Shown here piece by piece: positions 35,809-44,873 of a stretch of DNA of 64,000 bases (position 1 is the stretch's first letter; every line of letters starts with the position of its first letter). A model generated the notes under the pieces. It saw only the letters and a list, made by a program, of their open reading frames with translations, was not told where the DNA came from and made no database searches. This stretch comes from Bowmanella pacifica. Its GTDB lineage: Bacteria; Pseudomonadota; Gammaproteobacteria; Enterobacterales; Alteromonadaceae. The position numbers and the translations under genes are program-made. The stretch is taken from the NCBI RefSeq assembly GCF_014645355.1, contig NZ_BMLS01000008.1, positions 124,001 through 188,000 of the forward strand, written 5' to 3'.

Positions 35809-36243
35809 ATGCCAAACGTGAATCGCAGTGCACTGGTTGCTTACAGTGCCGAATCCATGTTTGATCTGGTTAATGATGTGAATGCTTATCCCCGTTTCCT
35901 ACCTGGTTGTGCAGAAACCCGCATCTTAGCAGCAGATAATGAATGTATGAAAGCCTCGTTACTTGTCAGTAAAGGCGGCTTGAAACAGTGGTTCACCACG
36001 CAGAATCAGTTAAAACGTGGTGAGTTTATACATATGCAACTCATTGATGGCCCTTTTACCCATTTGAGTGGGGGCTGGCGCTTTATTCCATTGACTGAAC
36101 ATGCTTGTAAGATTGAACTTAATTTAGAGTTTGAGTTTTCCAGCCGACTAGCGGAAATGGCGTTTGGCAAAGCGTTCTCGGCCATCGCGAGTAATATGGT
36201 GGCCGCCTTTACCGAGCGAGCCAAGGAGGTCTACGGTGACTGA
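35809..36243 (+). CDS. ratA: RatA/COQ10 START-domain protein
   Basis: The 144-residue coenzyme-Q-binding START-like protein has [10 protein letters not shown] near the N terminus and [12 protein letters not shown] near residue 23. Homologues bind ubiquinone; E. coli RatA has also been reported to inhibit 70S ribosome formation. GAGGAG lies five bases upstream of the ATG at 35809; the frame extends 25 codons further up without support. It overlaps rnfH. Confidence 0.93.
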   Translation: MPNVNRSALVAYSAESMFDLVNDVNAYPRFLPGCAETRILAADNECMKASLLVSKGGLKQWFTTQNQLKRGEFIHMQLIDGPFTHLSGGWRFIPLTEHACKIELNLEFEFSSRLAEMAFGKAFSAIASNMVAAFTERAKEVYGD

Positions 36244-36589
36244 GAAGCAGATCCGTCTTGAAGTGGTTTATGCGCTTGCTGATAAACAAGCCTTATTGGA
36301 AGTAGTGGTGGAAAAAGGCACTACGGTGCAGGATGCTATTCGCGCTTCGGGTATACTCAAACGTTTTCCTGATATCGATTTGAACGAAACTAAGGTGGGG
36401 ATATGGTATCGCACCTGTAAGCTTACCGACGAGCCAAAGGATGGTGATCGTATTGCTATCTACCGACCACTAATTGCCGACCCGAAGGACGCACGGCGAA
36501 GACGCGCAGAGAAAGCTAAAGATGAGGGACGAGCGGATAAGGTCACCGGCGGCAGGGTAAATCCCCTTCGCGCAGAAAAAGATGAATAA
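36236..36589 (+). CDS. rnfH: RnfH family ubiquitin-like-fold protein
   Basis: The 117-residue protein has the beta-grasp RnfH domain (Ile-Arg-Leu-Glu-Val-Val-Tyr-Ala-Leu at the start, Asp-Arg-Ile-Ala-Ile-Tyr-Arg-Pro-Leu near residue 75). Its C-terminal tail is basic, with Pro-Lys-Asp-Ala-Arg-Arg-Arg-Arg-Ala. The precise role is unknown. The GTG at 36236 follows AAGGAGGT by five bases and overlaps the ratA stop; the longer upstream frame would run inside ratA. The order smpB/ratA/rnfH/bamE is conserved. Confidence 0.92.
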   Translation: MTEKQIRLEVVYALADKQALLEVVVEKGTTVQDAIRASGILKRFPDIDLNETKVGIWYRTCKLTDEPKDGDRIAIYRPLIADPKDARRRRAEKAKDEGRADKVTGGRVNPLRAEKDE

Positions 36590-36597
36590 GCTGCTAT

Positions 36598-36637
36598 CCA
36601 AACCGTTCTCACTGTATGTAAAGTGAGAACGGTTTGG
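36598..36637. terminator. perfect 16-bp inverted repeat between convergent rnfH and bamE
   Basis: CCAAACCGTTCTCACT and its exact complement are separated by an 8-nt loop. No T tract follows on either strand, so it may act as an RNA end stabiliser or a bidirectional terminator rather than a canonical intrinsic terminator. Confidence 0.7.
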
Positions 36638-36643
36638 TGGAGA

Positions 36644-36994
36644 TCACTGATCCAAAGGCGTGTTGAATGTTTCAGCTAAGGTAAAGTCACCTTCAACCTT
36701 ACTGATTTTTCCAGCATCGAAATAAATGATCAGTTCTTTGCGAATATGCTCATCACTCATACCGCGCTTCATGGTGTACACGTAGTACCATTTATCCTGG
36801 TTAAATGGATCATTAACCACAGGCTGACCAAGAATATAGACAACCTGTTCTTTGCTCATTTCGATGCGCAATTTGTCTACATCTTTCTGATCCAGGTAAT
36901 TGCCCTGCGGTATATCAATACGGTAAATCCAACTACTGCAAGCCTGCAGGCTGGCCAACACTAAAAGGCTGATGGCGAGTTTTTTGTACTTCAT
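36644..36994 (-). CDS. bamE: outer membrane protein assembly factor BamE
   Basis: The 116-residue lipoprotein has a signal and lipobox Leu-Gln-Ala-Cys (Cys19). The SmpA/OmlA fold includes Tyr-Arg-Ile-Asp-Ile-Pro-Gln-Gly-Asn near residue 24, Val-Val-Tyr-Ile-Leu-Gly-Gln-Pro-Val near 52 and Trp-Tyr-Tyr-Val-Tyr near 70. BamE stabilises the BAM beta-barrel insertion complex. The ATG at 36994 starts the signal peptide; the frame runs 23 codons upstream but lacks an RBS. Divergent regulation from recN is absent, as both face the same way. Confidence 0.95.
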   Translation of the reverse strand: MKYKKLAISLLVLASLQACSSWIYRIDIPQGNYLDQKDVDKLRIEMSKEQVVYILGQPVVNDPFNQDKWYYVYTMKRGMSDEHIRKELIIYFDAGKISKVEGDFTLAETFNTPLDQ

Positions 36995-37109
36995 GTTGTT
37001 CTGATTCTCTGAGGAAGGCTGCATCCTAACGTAGTTGGCTTGTAGCTGTCCAATTCCATACATTTAAGTGAGTCGGTTTTGTGTTCAGTTTGAACTGACC
37101 CACAGGATA

Positions 37110-37146
37110 AAGAAGCGCCCGAAACAAGCTCTAACCTGTTCCGGGC
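37110..37146 (-). terminator. candidate terminator after recN
   Basis: GCCCGGAACA pairs with TGTTTCGGGC (10 bp, one G-U pair) across a 10-nt loop on the minus strand, then GCTTCTTT. It lies 84 bp past the recN stop, between recN and bamE. Confidence 0.55.
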
Positions 37147-37229
37147 TCCTCCACACGCTAAACTGATAATAACGATTTGCTGTGACAATAAATGGGGTTC
37201 AGCAGCAAACTTTCAATGGATTGGAAAAA

Positions 37230-38897
37230 TTACAGGCCTAAAAGTTCCCTAGCATTAGCCAAAGCGGTGTCGGTCAGTTTATCGCCGGCCAGCAATCTGG
37301 CCAGCTCCTCTATGCGCTGTTGCTGTGCTAGGGGAATCATATGGGTTTCTGTGGTTTTGCCATCACTGAATTTGGTTACCAGCATCTGATGGTGGGCACA
37401 GGCTGCAACTTGCGGTAAGTGTGTAACACAAAGCACCTGAGCGTCTTGCCCCAGTCTTCGTAGCAATTGCCCAACCACGGATGCGGTAGGACCGCTGATG
37501 CCGGTATCTACTTCGTCAAAAATCATAGTAGGTACTTTATGATTGGCACTGGCGATAACTTGTACCGCCAGTCCGATACGTGATAACTCGCCGCCTGAAG
37601 CGACTTTTTCCAACAAATCGGCAGGTTGCCCGGGGTTGGTGGCCACCACAAAGCGGATAACATCCTGCCCTTGCCGGTTGATAGCCATTTGTGGGTCAAA
37701 CTGTACCTGAATGGCAAAACTGGCCTGACTCATGTTCATCTGGCGAATTTCGTTTTGTACTTGCTCTGCCAGTTTTTGCGCCGCTGTCTGACGTGAACGA
37801 CTTAAGACCTCTGCTGTTTGTATGTAAGCTTGCTTTAATTGCTCCAGTGTGAGCGCCAATGCCTCAAGTTGATTGTCATCTTGCTGTAATTGCGCGAACT
37901 CCTGAACCAGAGATTGGTGGTATTCATATAACCCCTCTGGCATCACCTGATGCTTTCTGGCTAGCTCCATGGCTTTTGAAAAGCGAGCTTCCACCTGCTG
38001 CATCCTGAACGGATCCACTTCCAGGCCGTCAATATAGTCGCGCAACTGCTGAGAGGCTTCATCTACCTGGATGTTGGCTTCTGATAACAGGTCAACAATA
38101 GGAGTTAAACTGGCATCATGCTCCTGTAGCTCCGACAGCCTGTCGATTGCATGTTGAATAATAGATAAAGCATTGATGTCGTCTGCATCATACAACTGAT
38201 GGAAGCTGGTCTGGGATTGTTCCAGCAGAGATTGACTATGGCTTAGGCGCTTGTGCTCTACTTCAAGCTGCTCGAACTCGCTTTCCTCTATGGCAAATTC
38301 ATCCAGTTCCTGAACCTGGTATGCCAGCAACTGACGTCTGGCTTCCCGATGTTGCTGATTGTCTTGCAATAACTGATATTGTTTGCGGGTTTCCTGCAAT
38401 TGTTGATAGCGGTTCAGCAGCTCCTGCAGTAAATCAGGATGGTTGGCATAGTTATCCAATAACTCTCGCTGAACATCGGCTTTTAATAACTGCTGATGGG
38501 CATGCTGGCCATGAATGTTAACCAGGTACTGGCCTAGACCTTTTAATTGCTGTAACGAAACCGGTGCCCCGTTTATATAGGCTTTTGAGCGTCCCTCACA
38601 AGAGATAACCCGTCGAATAACGCATTCCTGATCGTCTTCCTGCAGCTCCTGAGAAGTTAACCATTGCTGTGCAAGTGGCAGATTATGTAAGGCAAAACAG
38701 GCAGTGATTTCCGCTTTGTCGGCGCCTTTACGCACCATACTGGCTTCCGCTCTGTCGCCTAAGCACAAACTTAGCGCATCTATGGCAATAGATTTACCTG
38801 CTCCGGTTTCACCGGTAATGGCGGTCATACCGCTATGTAATTCGATATCTAAGGACTGAACAATAGCAAAGTTACGTACAGAGAGTTGCAGCAGCAT
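37230..38897 (-). CDS. recN: DNA repair protein RecN (SMC-like)
   Basis: This 555-residue SMC-family ATPase takes part in double-strand break repair. It has Walker A Gly-Glu-Thr-Gly-Ala-Gly-Lys-Ser near residue 32, two coiled-coil arms (about 155-225 and 280-390) rich in Gln, Leu and Glu, the signature Val-Ala-Ser-Gly-Gly-Glu-Leu-Ser-Arg near 430 and Walker B Ile-Phe-Asp-Glu-Val-Asp. The length matches E. coli RecN (553). Two perfect LexA boxes sit directly upstream. nadK lies upstream in the same direction, as in E. coli. Confidence 0.97.
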   Translation of the reverse strand: MLLQLSVRNFAIVQSLDIELHSGMTAITGETGAGKSIAIDALSLCLGDRAEASMVRKGADKAEITACFALHNLPLAQQWLTSQELQEDDQECVIRRVISCEGRSKAYINGAPVSLQQLKGLGQYLVNIHGQHAHQQLLKADVQRELLDNYANHPDLLQELLNRYQQLQETRKQYQLLQDNQQHREARRQLLAYQVQELDEFAIEESEFEQLEVEHKRLSHSQSLLEQSQTSFHQLYDADDINALSIIQHAIDRLSELQEHDASLTPIVDLLSEANIQVDEASQQLRDYIDGLEVDPFRMQQVEARFSKAMELARKHQVMPEGLYEYHQSLVQEFAQLQQDDNQLEALALTLEQLKQAYIQTAEVLSRSRQTAAQKLAEQVQNEIRQMNMSQASFAIQVQFDPQMAINRQGQDVIRFVVATNPGQPADLLEKVASGGELSRIGLAVQVIASANHKVPTMIFDEVDTGISGPTASVVGQLLRRLGQDAQVLCVTHLPQVAACAHHQMLVTKFSDGKTTETHMIPLAQQQRIEELARLLAGDKLTDTALANARELLGL

Positions 38898-38905
38898 AGT
38901 ATAAC

Positions 38906-38921
38906 CTGTTTATCTATACAG
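38906..38921 (-). promoter_or_regulatory. LexA (SOS) box 1 of recN
   Basis: CTGT-TTATCTAT-ACAG is an exact match to the gammaproteobacterial CTGT-N8-ACAG consensus, nine bases upstream of the recN ATG. Confidence 0.93.
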
Positions 38922-38925
38922 TTCT

Positions 38926-38941
38926 CTGTAACTATATACAG
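38926..38941 (-). promoter_or_regulatory. LexA (SOS) box 2 of recN
   Basis: CTGT-AACTATAT-ACAG is a second exact match, centred 20 bp from the first (about two helical turns), and overlaps the -10 element of the candidate promoter. Confidence 0.93.
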
Positions 38942-38958
38942 TATTTGTTGTTTGTCCA
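38931..38958 (-). promoter_or_regulatory. recN promoter
   Basis: On the minus strand TGGACA (38958-38953), 16 bp, then TATAGT (38936-38931), each near the sigma-70 consensus. LexA box 2 covers the -10 element and box 1 the start region, a good arrangement for tight repression. Confidence 0.75.
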
Positions 38959-39006
38959 GATGGGTGGGGAAAAAATATTCGAACCGGGGGGACTGAAGGC
39001 CATCGC

Positions 39007-39888
39007 TTAATAAAGCTTACTGCCCCAACCCAGTTTGGTGCGCAGCACATTAAAGTAATTGTAACTTTTAGGGTGAATCAAACGCAGGGTGTAAGGATTC
39101 TTGCGGATTTGTATTTCATCGCCGGGTAAGACACTGAGTACCACATGGCCATCACAACTAACCTGCAGCGCTTCGGTATTGTCATGAGATACCACCAAAC
39201 GTACCACGCTATTGGCATCCACGACTATGGGGCGACTGCTTAGGGTATGGGGAAACATGGGAACCAATGCGAGGGCATCCAGATTTGGCGTGAGAATGGG
39301 GCCCCCGCCGGATAAGGAGTAAGCTGTTGATCCTGTGGGAGTCGCCACAATCAATCCGTCAGAACGCTGACTGAAGACAAATTGATCGTCGATATGCACT
39401 TCAAATTCCATCATATGAGCAACTTTGCCATGGTGCAGTACCGCTTCATTTACGGCGGCATTGCTGCTCTTCAACTGGCCATGTCGAAACACTTCCACTT
39501 CCAGTAGAAAACGTTGTTCGGTGGCGTAGTCACCGTCAAAGATACCATCAAGTTCAGTGGTGATATCTTCAGGGTGGATGTCGGTAAGAAATCCCAGATT
39601 ACCGCGGTTAACCCCTACCACCCCGATGTTAAAGCGTGATAATACTCGCGCAGCACCAAGCATGTTGCCGTCACCGCCCACGACAATCGCCAGGTCGGCA
39701 TGCTCGCCTATACCAACCAGGTCCATCACGTCCTGCGCATCAAAATCCAATTCACTGGCCACTCGTTCCTCTACCACTATGCGCTTGCCCTTGCCTTGCA
39801 AATAAGCATAAAGCGCCCGCAGGCTTTCATTTGCGCCCTCGTGGTGAGGCTTGCCAATCAGGCCAATACAATCGAATCGTTGTTGCAT
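39007..39888 (-). CDS. nadK: NAD kinase
   Basis: This 293-residue enzyme phosphorylates NAD to NADP. The family motif Gly-Gly-Asp-Gly-Asn-Met-Leu is near residue 71, [10 protein letters not shown] near 93, and the second conserved region [13 protein letters not shown] near 181. E. coli NadK is 292 residues. It is divergent from grpE, as in E. coli; the shared 188-bp region holds the grpE heat-shock promoter. Confidence 0.97.
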   Translation of the reverse strand: MQQRFDCIGLIGKPHHEGANESLRALYAYLQGKGKRIVVEERVASELDFDAQDVMDLVGIGEHADLAIVVGGDGNMLGAARVLSRFNIGVVGVNRGNLGFLTDIHPEDITTELDGIFDGDYATEQRFLLEVEVFRHGQLKSSNAAVNEAVLHHGKVAHMMEFEVHIDDQFVFSQRSDGLIVATPTGSTAYSLSGGGPILTPNLDALALVPMFPHTLSSRPIVVDANSVVRLVVSHDNTEALQVSCDGHVVLSVLPGDEIQIRKNPYTLRLIHPKSYNYFNVLRTKLGWGSKLY

Positions 39889-40002
39889 ATTCAGGGTTTT
39901 CTAATCGTCGGGCTATCTACTTGAAAATAATAAGGGTTAGTCGGCCAAAAGTCGCTGTTTAAAGTACATAACCGGATAATTTACATGGAAATGTCATCTT
40001 TG

Positions 40003-40033
40003 CCCTTGAATCGACGCTGGCGATCCCCATTTA
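40003..40033 (+). promoter_or_regulatory. sigma-32 heat-shock promoter of grpE
   Basis: CCCTTGAA (40003-40010), a 14-bp spacer, then CCCCATTTA (40025-40033). This is almost the full sigma-32 consensus, 44 bp before the grpE ATG. Confidence 0.9.
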
Positions 40034-40076
40034 CCCAATCGTTTTTGGCATTCTTTTAGGTATTACGGAGAGGCGA

Positions 40077-40667
40077 ATGAGCACCGAGCAGCAGCCACAA
40101 CAAGAACAGCAGCCACAGGAAGAGGTTATTCAGGAGCAGGCTCAGACTGAGTTGACACCTGAACAGCAGCGGATTGCCGAGTTAGAAAGTGCCCTGGTAC
40201 AAGCGGAATCTACGCTTTCTGAACAGAAAGACTCTGTACTGCGTGCCAGAGCAGACATGGAAAATGCCCGCAAGCGCGCGGAAGCCGAAGTCGACAAAGC
40301 AAGAAAGTTCGCCTTGGAGCGATTTGCCGGTGAACTGCTAACCGTGATTGATAACCTGGAGCGAGCCCTGCAAGTGGCTGACGCCTCTAATGAGGCGGTG
40401 AAATCACTGGTTGAAGGTGTTGCTATTACGCATAAGTCCTTTATTGCCACCATTGAAAAATTTGGCATGAAGGTTATCGACCCACAAGGCGAACAGTTCA
40501 ACCCTGAGTTACATCAGGCCATGAGCATGCAGGAAAGTGCAGAGCTAGAGCCCAACTCGGTCATGGCAGTGATGCAGAAAGGTTATGAACTTAATGGTCG
40601 TTTGTTACGTCCGGCTATGGTGATGGTGTCCCGTGCACCGGAAGATGGCGTAGACGTTCAGGCATAA
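40077..40667 (+). CDS. grpE: nucleotide exchange factor GrpE
   Basis: The 196-residue co-chaperone of DnaK has a Gln/Glu-rich N-terminal tail, a long coiled coil (about residues 35-95) and the C-terminal beta domain with the GrpE signature ([17 protein letters not shown] near 132). GrpE releases ADP from DnaK. ACGGAGAGG precedes the ATG. It sits 118 bp upstream of dnaK, which has its own promoter. Confidence 0.96.
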   Translation: MSTEQQPQQEQQPQEEVIQEQAQTELTPEQQRIAELESALVQAESTLSEQKDSVLRARADMENARKRAEAEVDKARKFALERFAGELLTVIDNLERALQVADASNEAVKSLVEGVAITHKSFIATIEKFGMKVIDPQGEQFNPELHQAMSMQESAELEPNSVMAVMQKGYELNGRLLRPAMVMVSRAPEDGVDVQA

Positions 40668-40713
40668 GCCACAGCTAATAAACACACTTTATTTGGGGAA
40701 TTTTTTTCGCCCG

Positions 40714-40743
40714 CTTGTTGAAAACAATCGCGCCGATCCCCAC
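40714..40743 (+). promoter_or_regulatory. candidate sigma-32 promoter of dnaK
   Basis: CTTGTTGAA (40714-40722), then 15 bp to CCCCAC (40738-40743). The -35 is taken as GTTGAA. It is a weaker match than the grpE promoter but correctly placed about 45 bp before the dnaK start. Confidence 0.7.
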
Positions 40744-40785
40744 AAAGAAAGCATCAGTTTTTAAACGAATTTTCGGAGTAAAGTC

Positions 40786-42705
40786 ATGGGTAGAATCATT
40801 GGTATTGATTTGGGTACAACTAACTCATGTGTTGCCGTGTTGGACGGTGACAAACCTCGTGTGATTGAAAATGCGGAAGGGGATCGTACTACCCCCTCCA
40901 TTATCGCCTTCACTAAAGACGGTGAAACCTTGGTAGGTCAACCTGCCAAGCGTCAGGCGGTTACAAACCCCAGAAACACCCTGTTCGCTATCAAGCGTTT
41001 AATTGGTCGCCGTTGGGAAGATAAAGAAGTACAGCGCGATATCGACATTATGCCGTTCGGCATTATCAAGGCGGATAATGGTGACGCCTGGGTTGATGTG
41101 AATGACAAGAAGATGGCACCCCCGCAGATTTCTGCTGAAGTGCTGAAAAAGATGAAAAAGACCGCCGAGGACTATCTGGGCGAAGAAGTAACTGCAGCGG
41201 TTATCACCGTGCCGGCCTACTTCAACGATTCTCAGCGTCAGGCCACTAAAGATGCTGGTCGTATCGCCGGTCTGGAAGTCAAGCGTATCATTAACGAACC
41301 CACAGCCGCGGCACTGGCTTACGGTATGGACCGTAAGAAAGGTGACAATGTGGTTGCGGTTTATGATTTAGGTGGTGGTACTTTCGATATCTCCATTATC
41401 GAGATTGACGAAGTAGAAGGTGAGCACACCTTTGAAGTACTGGCTACCAACGGTGATACCCACTTAGGTGGTGAAGACTTTGATAACCGCTTGATCACTT
41501 ACCTGGTTGAAGAGTTCAAGAAAGACCAGGGTATGGATTTGCGTAAAGATCCTCTGGCCATGCAGCGTCTGAAAGAAGCCGGTGAAAAAGCCAAGATTGA
41601 GCTTTCTTCTGCGCAGCAAACCGAAGTGAACCTGCCTTATATTACGGCCGATGCTTCAGGTCCTAAGCACCTGACCATCAAGGTAACTCGTGCCAAGCTG
41701 GAGTCTTTGGTTGAAGATATGGTTAAGGCTTCTCTGGAGCCTGTAAAGCAAGCGCTGGCTGATGCAGACCTGTCTGTGGGCGATATCCACGATATCATCC
41801 TGGTAGGTGGTCAGACTCGTATGCCACTGGTACAGAAATACGTGACCGAGTTCTTTGGTAAAGAACCGCGTAAAGACGTTAACCCCGATGAAGCCGTAGC
41901 TGTAGGTGCAGCCATTCAAGGTGGTGTCTTGGCGGGTGACGTGAAAGACGTACTGCTGTTGGACGTAACACCTTTGTCTCTGGGTATTGAAACCATGGGC
42001 GGTGTGATGACCAAGTTGATTGAGAAAAACACCACTATTCCGACTAAAAAGTCGCAGGTGTTCTCAACTGCTGAAGATAACCAGTCTGCAGTAACGGTAC
42101 ACGTACTGCAAGGCGAGCGTAAGCAAGCCTCTGGTAACAAATCACTGGGTCAGTTCAACCTGGAAGGTATTCGTGCGGCCATGCGTGGTCAGCCGCAAAT
42201 CGAAGTAACTTTTGATATCGATGCGGATGGTATCTTGCACGTGTCTGCCAAAGACAAAGACACAGGTAAAGAGCAGAAGATCACTATTCAGGCTTCCAGT
42301 GGTTTGTCGGAAGACGAAATCAACAATATGGTTCAGGACGCTGAAGCCAACGCTGAAGCAGACAAGAAGTTTGAAGAACTGGTACAAACCCGCAACCAGG
42401 CTGATGGTCTGGTGCATGCTACCCGTAAGCAGGTGGAAGAAGCCGGTGATGCCTTAGGCGCTGATGACAAGGCTAAGGTAGAGGAAGCCTGTTCTGCACT
42501 TGAAGCAGCCATTAAAGGCTCTGACAAGGAAGAGATTGATGCTAAGACTCAAGCATTAATTGAAGCCTCTGCCAAGCTGATGGAAGTGGCGCAAGCCAAA
42601 GCTGCGCAACAGCAGGGTGACGCTGGTGAACAGGGTTCTGCCAAAGCCACGGATGACGATGTTGTGGACGCCGAGTTCGAAGAAGTCAAAGACGACAAGA
42701 AGTAA
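40786..42705 (+). CDS. dnaK: Hsp70 chaperone DnaK
   Basis: The 639-residue Hsp70 has [10 protein letters not shown] at the start, the Asp-Leu-Gly-Gly-Gly-Thr-Phe-Asp phosphate loop near 194 and a third signature [10 protein letters not shown] near 338. The linker Asp-Val-Leu-Leu-Leu-Asp near 389 leads to the substrate domain and a helical lid; the protein ends Glu-Glu-Val-Lys-Asp-Asp-Lys-Lys. It folds and protects proteins with DnaJ and GrpE. CGGAG lies before the ATG. Confidence 0.98.
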   Translation: MGRIIGIDLGTTNSCVAVLDGDKPRVIENAEGDRTTPSIIAFTKDGETLVGQPAKRQAVTNPRNTLFAIKRLIGRRWEDKEVQRDIDIMPFGIIKADNGDAWVDVNDKKMAPPQISAEVLKKMKKTAEDYLGEEVTAAVITVPAYFNDSQRQATKDAGRIAGLEVKRIINEPTAAALAYGMDRKKGDNVVAVYDLGGGTFDISIIEIDEVEGEHTFEVLATNGDTHLGGEDFDNRLITYLVEEFKKDQGMDLRKDPLAMQRLKEAGEKAKIELSSAQQTEVNLPYITADASGPKHLTIKVTRAKLESLVEDMVKASLEPVKQALADADLSVGDIHDIILVGGQTRMPLVQKYVTEFFGKEPRKDVNPDEAVAVGAAIQGGVLAGDVKDVLLLDVTPLSLGIETMGGVMTKLIEKNTTIPTKKSQVFSTAEDNQSAVTVHVLQGERKQASGNKSLGQFNLEGIRAAMRGQPQIEVTFDIDADGILHVSAKDKDTGKEQKITIQASSGLSEDEINNMVQDAEANAEADKKFEELVQTRNQADGLVHATRKQVEEAGDALGADDKAKVEEACSALEAAIKGSDKEEIDAKTQALIEASAKLMEVAQAKAAQQQGDAGEQGSAKATDDDVVDAEFEEVKDDKK

Positions 42706-42721
42706 TCTTGTGTCCTGTTAA

Positions 42722-42744
42722 CGTGGCCGCGAAATGCGGCCACG
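42722..42744 (+). repeat. GC-rich hairpin after dnaK
   Basis: CGTGGCCGC and GCGGCCACG (9-bp perfect stem) flank GAAAT. No T tract follows, so it is more likely an mRNA processing or attenuation hairpin between dnaK and dnaJ than a full terminator. Confidence 0.7.
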
Positions 42745-42750
42745 CTTAAG

Positions 42751-42811
42751 TGGGGTCAGAGTAAAATTATCCGTCAGCCACTGACAATTTGTTAATTTTA
42801 CTCTGACCCCA
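42751..42811. repeat. 61-bp imperfect-cruciform palindrome with 19-bp arms
   Basis: TGGGGTCAGAGTAAAATTA (42751-42769) is exactly complementary to 42793-42811, and the 23-nt centre contains a smaller hairpin (GTCAG / CTGAC). From memory, GGGGTCAGAGTAAA-type palindromes recur in marine Gammaproteobacteria near Y1 (RAYT/IS200-like) transposase genes. No transposase is present here and no second copy was seen in the window. Confidence 0.75.
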
Positions 42812-42841
42812 TTTAGCTGTATTCGGGAGCTAATAAGCAAT

Positions 42842-43972
42842 ATGTCCAAACGAGACTATTACGAAGTGCTGGGGGTGGCGAAAGACGCCGCCGAACGCGA
42901 CATAAAAAAGGCCTATAAGCGATTGGCCATGAAATATCACCCTGACCGTACTCAGGGCGATAAGGCATTAGAAGAGAAGTTCAAGGAAATTCAGGAAGCC
43001 TATGAGGTCCTGACCGATGAGCAAAAACGCGCAGCCTATGACAGATTCGGCCATGCCGGGGTTGATCCTAATCGTGGCGGCGGCGGTCATGGCGGCCATG
43101 CCGATTTCGGCGATATCTTTGGTGATGTTTTCGGGGATATTTTTGGTGGTGGACGCCGTCAATCGCGCGCACGCCAGGGCTCAGATCTCAGGTATAACCT
43201 GGAAATGTCTCTGGAAGATGCGGTCCGAGGCAAGAACGTAGAGATCAAAGTACCCACCTTGGTGGGTTGTGATGAGTGTGATGGCTCTGGTGCTAAGAAA
43301 GGCACGACGCCTACCACTTGTCCTACTTGTCATGGTCAGGGGCAGGTACAGATGCGTCAGGGCTTTTTTGCCGTGCAGCAAACCTGTCCTACTTGTTCCG
43401 GACGCGGCAAGATCATTGCCGACCCATGCCGTAAATGTCACGGCCATGGTCGCGTAGAAAAGACCAAAACCTTGTCGGTGAAAGTGCCAGCAGGCGTGGA
43501 TACCGGTGATCGCATTCGTCTGAGCGGCGAAGGTGAAGCAGGAGAAATGGGCGGACCGGCGGGCGATCTGTATGTACAAGTACATATTAAAGACCACCCG
43601 ATTTTTGTTCGCGATGGCAACAATCTGTATTGTGAAGTGCCTATCAGCTTTACCCGTGCGGCCTTGGGGGGCGAAATTGAGGTGCCGACCCTGGACGGAA
43701 AGGTCAAACTCAAAATTTCACCCGAGACCCAAACCGGGCGTATGTTCCGACTGCGTGGCAAAGGCGTGAAGTCGGTACGCAGTGGCTCGGTGGGTGACTT
43801 GATGTGCAAGGTTGTGGTTGAAACACCAGTTAACCTGACTAGCCGTCAGAAAGAGTTGCTTGAGGAGTTGGATAAATCCATGGGCACGGGTGAGGAAGCT
43901 GCCAAATACCGTCCCAAGGAAAAAGGCTTCTTTGACGGCGTGAAGAAGTTCTTTGACGACTTAACCAATTAA
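42842..43972 (+). CDS. dnaJ: Hsp40 co-chaperone DnaJ
   Basis: The 376-residue protein has a J domain with His-Pro-Asp at 33-35, a Gly/Phe-rich stretch (about 75-105), and four zinc-binding Cys-x-x-Cys-x-Gly-x-Gly repeats (first Cys-Asp-Glu-Cys near 144). A C-terminal peptide-binding domain follows. DnaJ stimulates DnaK ATPase. It lies 136 bp after dnaK, separated by a hairpin and a palindromic repeat, and ends before a strong terminator. Confidence 0.97.
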   Translation: MSKRDYYEVLGVAKDAAERDIKKAYKRLAMKYHPDRTQGDKALEEKFKEIQEAYEVLTDEQKRAAYDRFGHAGVDPNRGGGGHGGHADFGDIFGDVFGDIFGGGRRQSRARQGSDLRYNLEMSLEDAVRGKNVEIKVPTLVGCDECDGSGAKKGTTPTTCPTCHGQGQVQMRQGFFAVQQTCPTCSGRGKIIADPCRKCHGHGRVEKTKTLSVKVPAGVDTGDRIRLSGEGEAGEMGGPAGDLYVQVHIKDHPIFVRDGNNLYCEVPISFTRAALGGEIEVPTLDGKVKLKISPETQTGRMFRLRGKGVKSVRSGSVGDLMCKVVVETPVNLTSRQKELLEELDKSMGTGEEAAKYRPKEKGFFDGVKKFFDDLTN

Positions 43973-43986
43973 GATTGTTGGTTATC

Positions 43987-44019
43987 AAAAAGCCCCGCGA
44001 ATAATGCGGGGCTTTTTTT
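43987..44019 (+). terminator. intrinsic terminator after dnaJ
   Basis: AAAAAGCCCCGC pairs with GCGGGGCTTTTT across a 7-nt loop, with T7 following. Confidence 0.93.
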
Positions 44020-44068
44020 ATCTGCAGCATCATGCTTGAATGAGCCAAAAAATAATCAAGGGATGAGC

Positions 44069-44872
44069 ATGCGCGCACTTGTTGTCAGTATTTTGATGTT
44101 AGTGAGCTATGGGTTGCATGGGCAGGAACATAGGTTGTATCAAAGTCTGGTTTTTCAGCATAATAACAGTGAGTTACCTTATCGTGTTTTGTTTCCTGAA
44201 CACTTTGATCCGCATAAACGTTATCCTCTGATACTGTTCTTACATGGTGCAGGAGAGCGAGGCAGTGACAACAGCTTACAACTGACCCATGGAGCGACCT
44301 TGTTCGCTGAAGATAAGGTGAGAGCCAATTATCCCGCTATTGTGATTTTCCCCCAAGCGCCCAAGGCGCAGTATTGGGCCAATGTTAAGCTCGATCGCAG
44401 CACGCAGCCGCTGACCGCGGTTTTTTCTGCCAATCCAAAACCTACCGAAGCGTTAGCAGCAACTATTGCTCTGATGGAAGAATGGTCTGCCAGGCCCTAC
44501 GTGGATAAAACGCGGGTATATGCAGGTGGTTTATCTATGGGGGGAATGGGTACTCTGGAGCTGCTGTATCATAAACCAGCTATGTTTGCCGCAGCGTTGG
44601 TGATATGTGGGGCGGGAGACGCCGCATTGACCTCTCAGTATCGCAAAGGTATGCCGGTGTGGCTGTTCCATGGTGAGCAGGATCAGGTTGTCAGTCCTGC
44701 CTATACCCAAACCATGTATGAGGCTATTCGTAGGTCTGGCGGTCAGGCCAAAGTGACCTGGTATCCAGAGGTCGGGCATAACAGTTGGAACCCGGCTTTT
44801 GCCGAACCAGACTTATTGGCTTGGTTGTTTTCTCATACCTTGCCAGCCAAGGGCGCGGTTCAGGAGCAATAA
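44069..44872 (+). CDS. exported alpha/beta hydrolase (PHB-depolymerase/phospholipase-carboxylesterase-like)
   Basis: The 267-residue protein has a signal peptide (Met-Arg-Ala-Leu-Val-Val; cleavage near Gly-Gln|Glu). A His-Gly-Ala-Gly-Glu-Arg-Gly oxyanion segment lies near residue 72, the nucleophile elbow Gly-Gly-Leu-Ser-Met-Gly-Gly near 163 and the His in Glu-Val-Gly-His-Asn-Ser near the C terminus. Substrate is unknown: such proteins are feruloyl esterases, PHB depolymerases or generic esterases. The ATG at 44069 has AAGGG six bases upstream. It precedes a solute-binding-like gene by 1 bp. Confidence 0.82.
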   Translation: MRALVVSILMLVSYGLHGQEHRLYQSLVFQHNNSELPYRVLFPEHFDPHKRYPLILFLHGAGERGSDNSLQLTHGATLFAEDKVRANYPAIVIFPQAPKAQYWANVKLDRSTQPLTAVFSANPKPTEALAATIALMEEWSARPYVDKTRVYAGGLSMGGMGTLELLYHKPAMFAAALVICGAGDAALTSQYRKGMPVWLFHGEQDQVVSPAYTQTMYEAIRRSGGQAKVTWYPEVGHNSWNPAFAEPDLLAWLFSHTLPAKGAVQEQ

Positions 44873-44873
44873 G

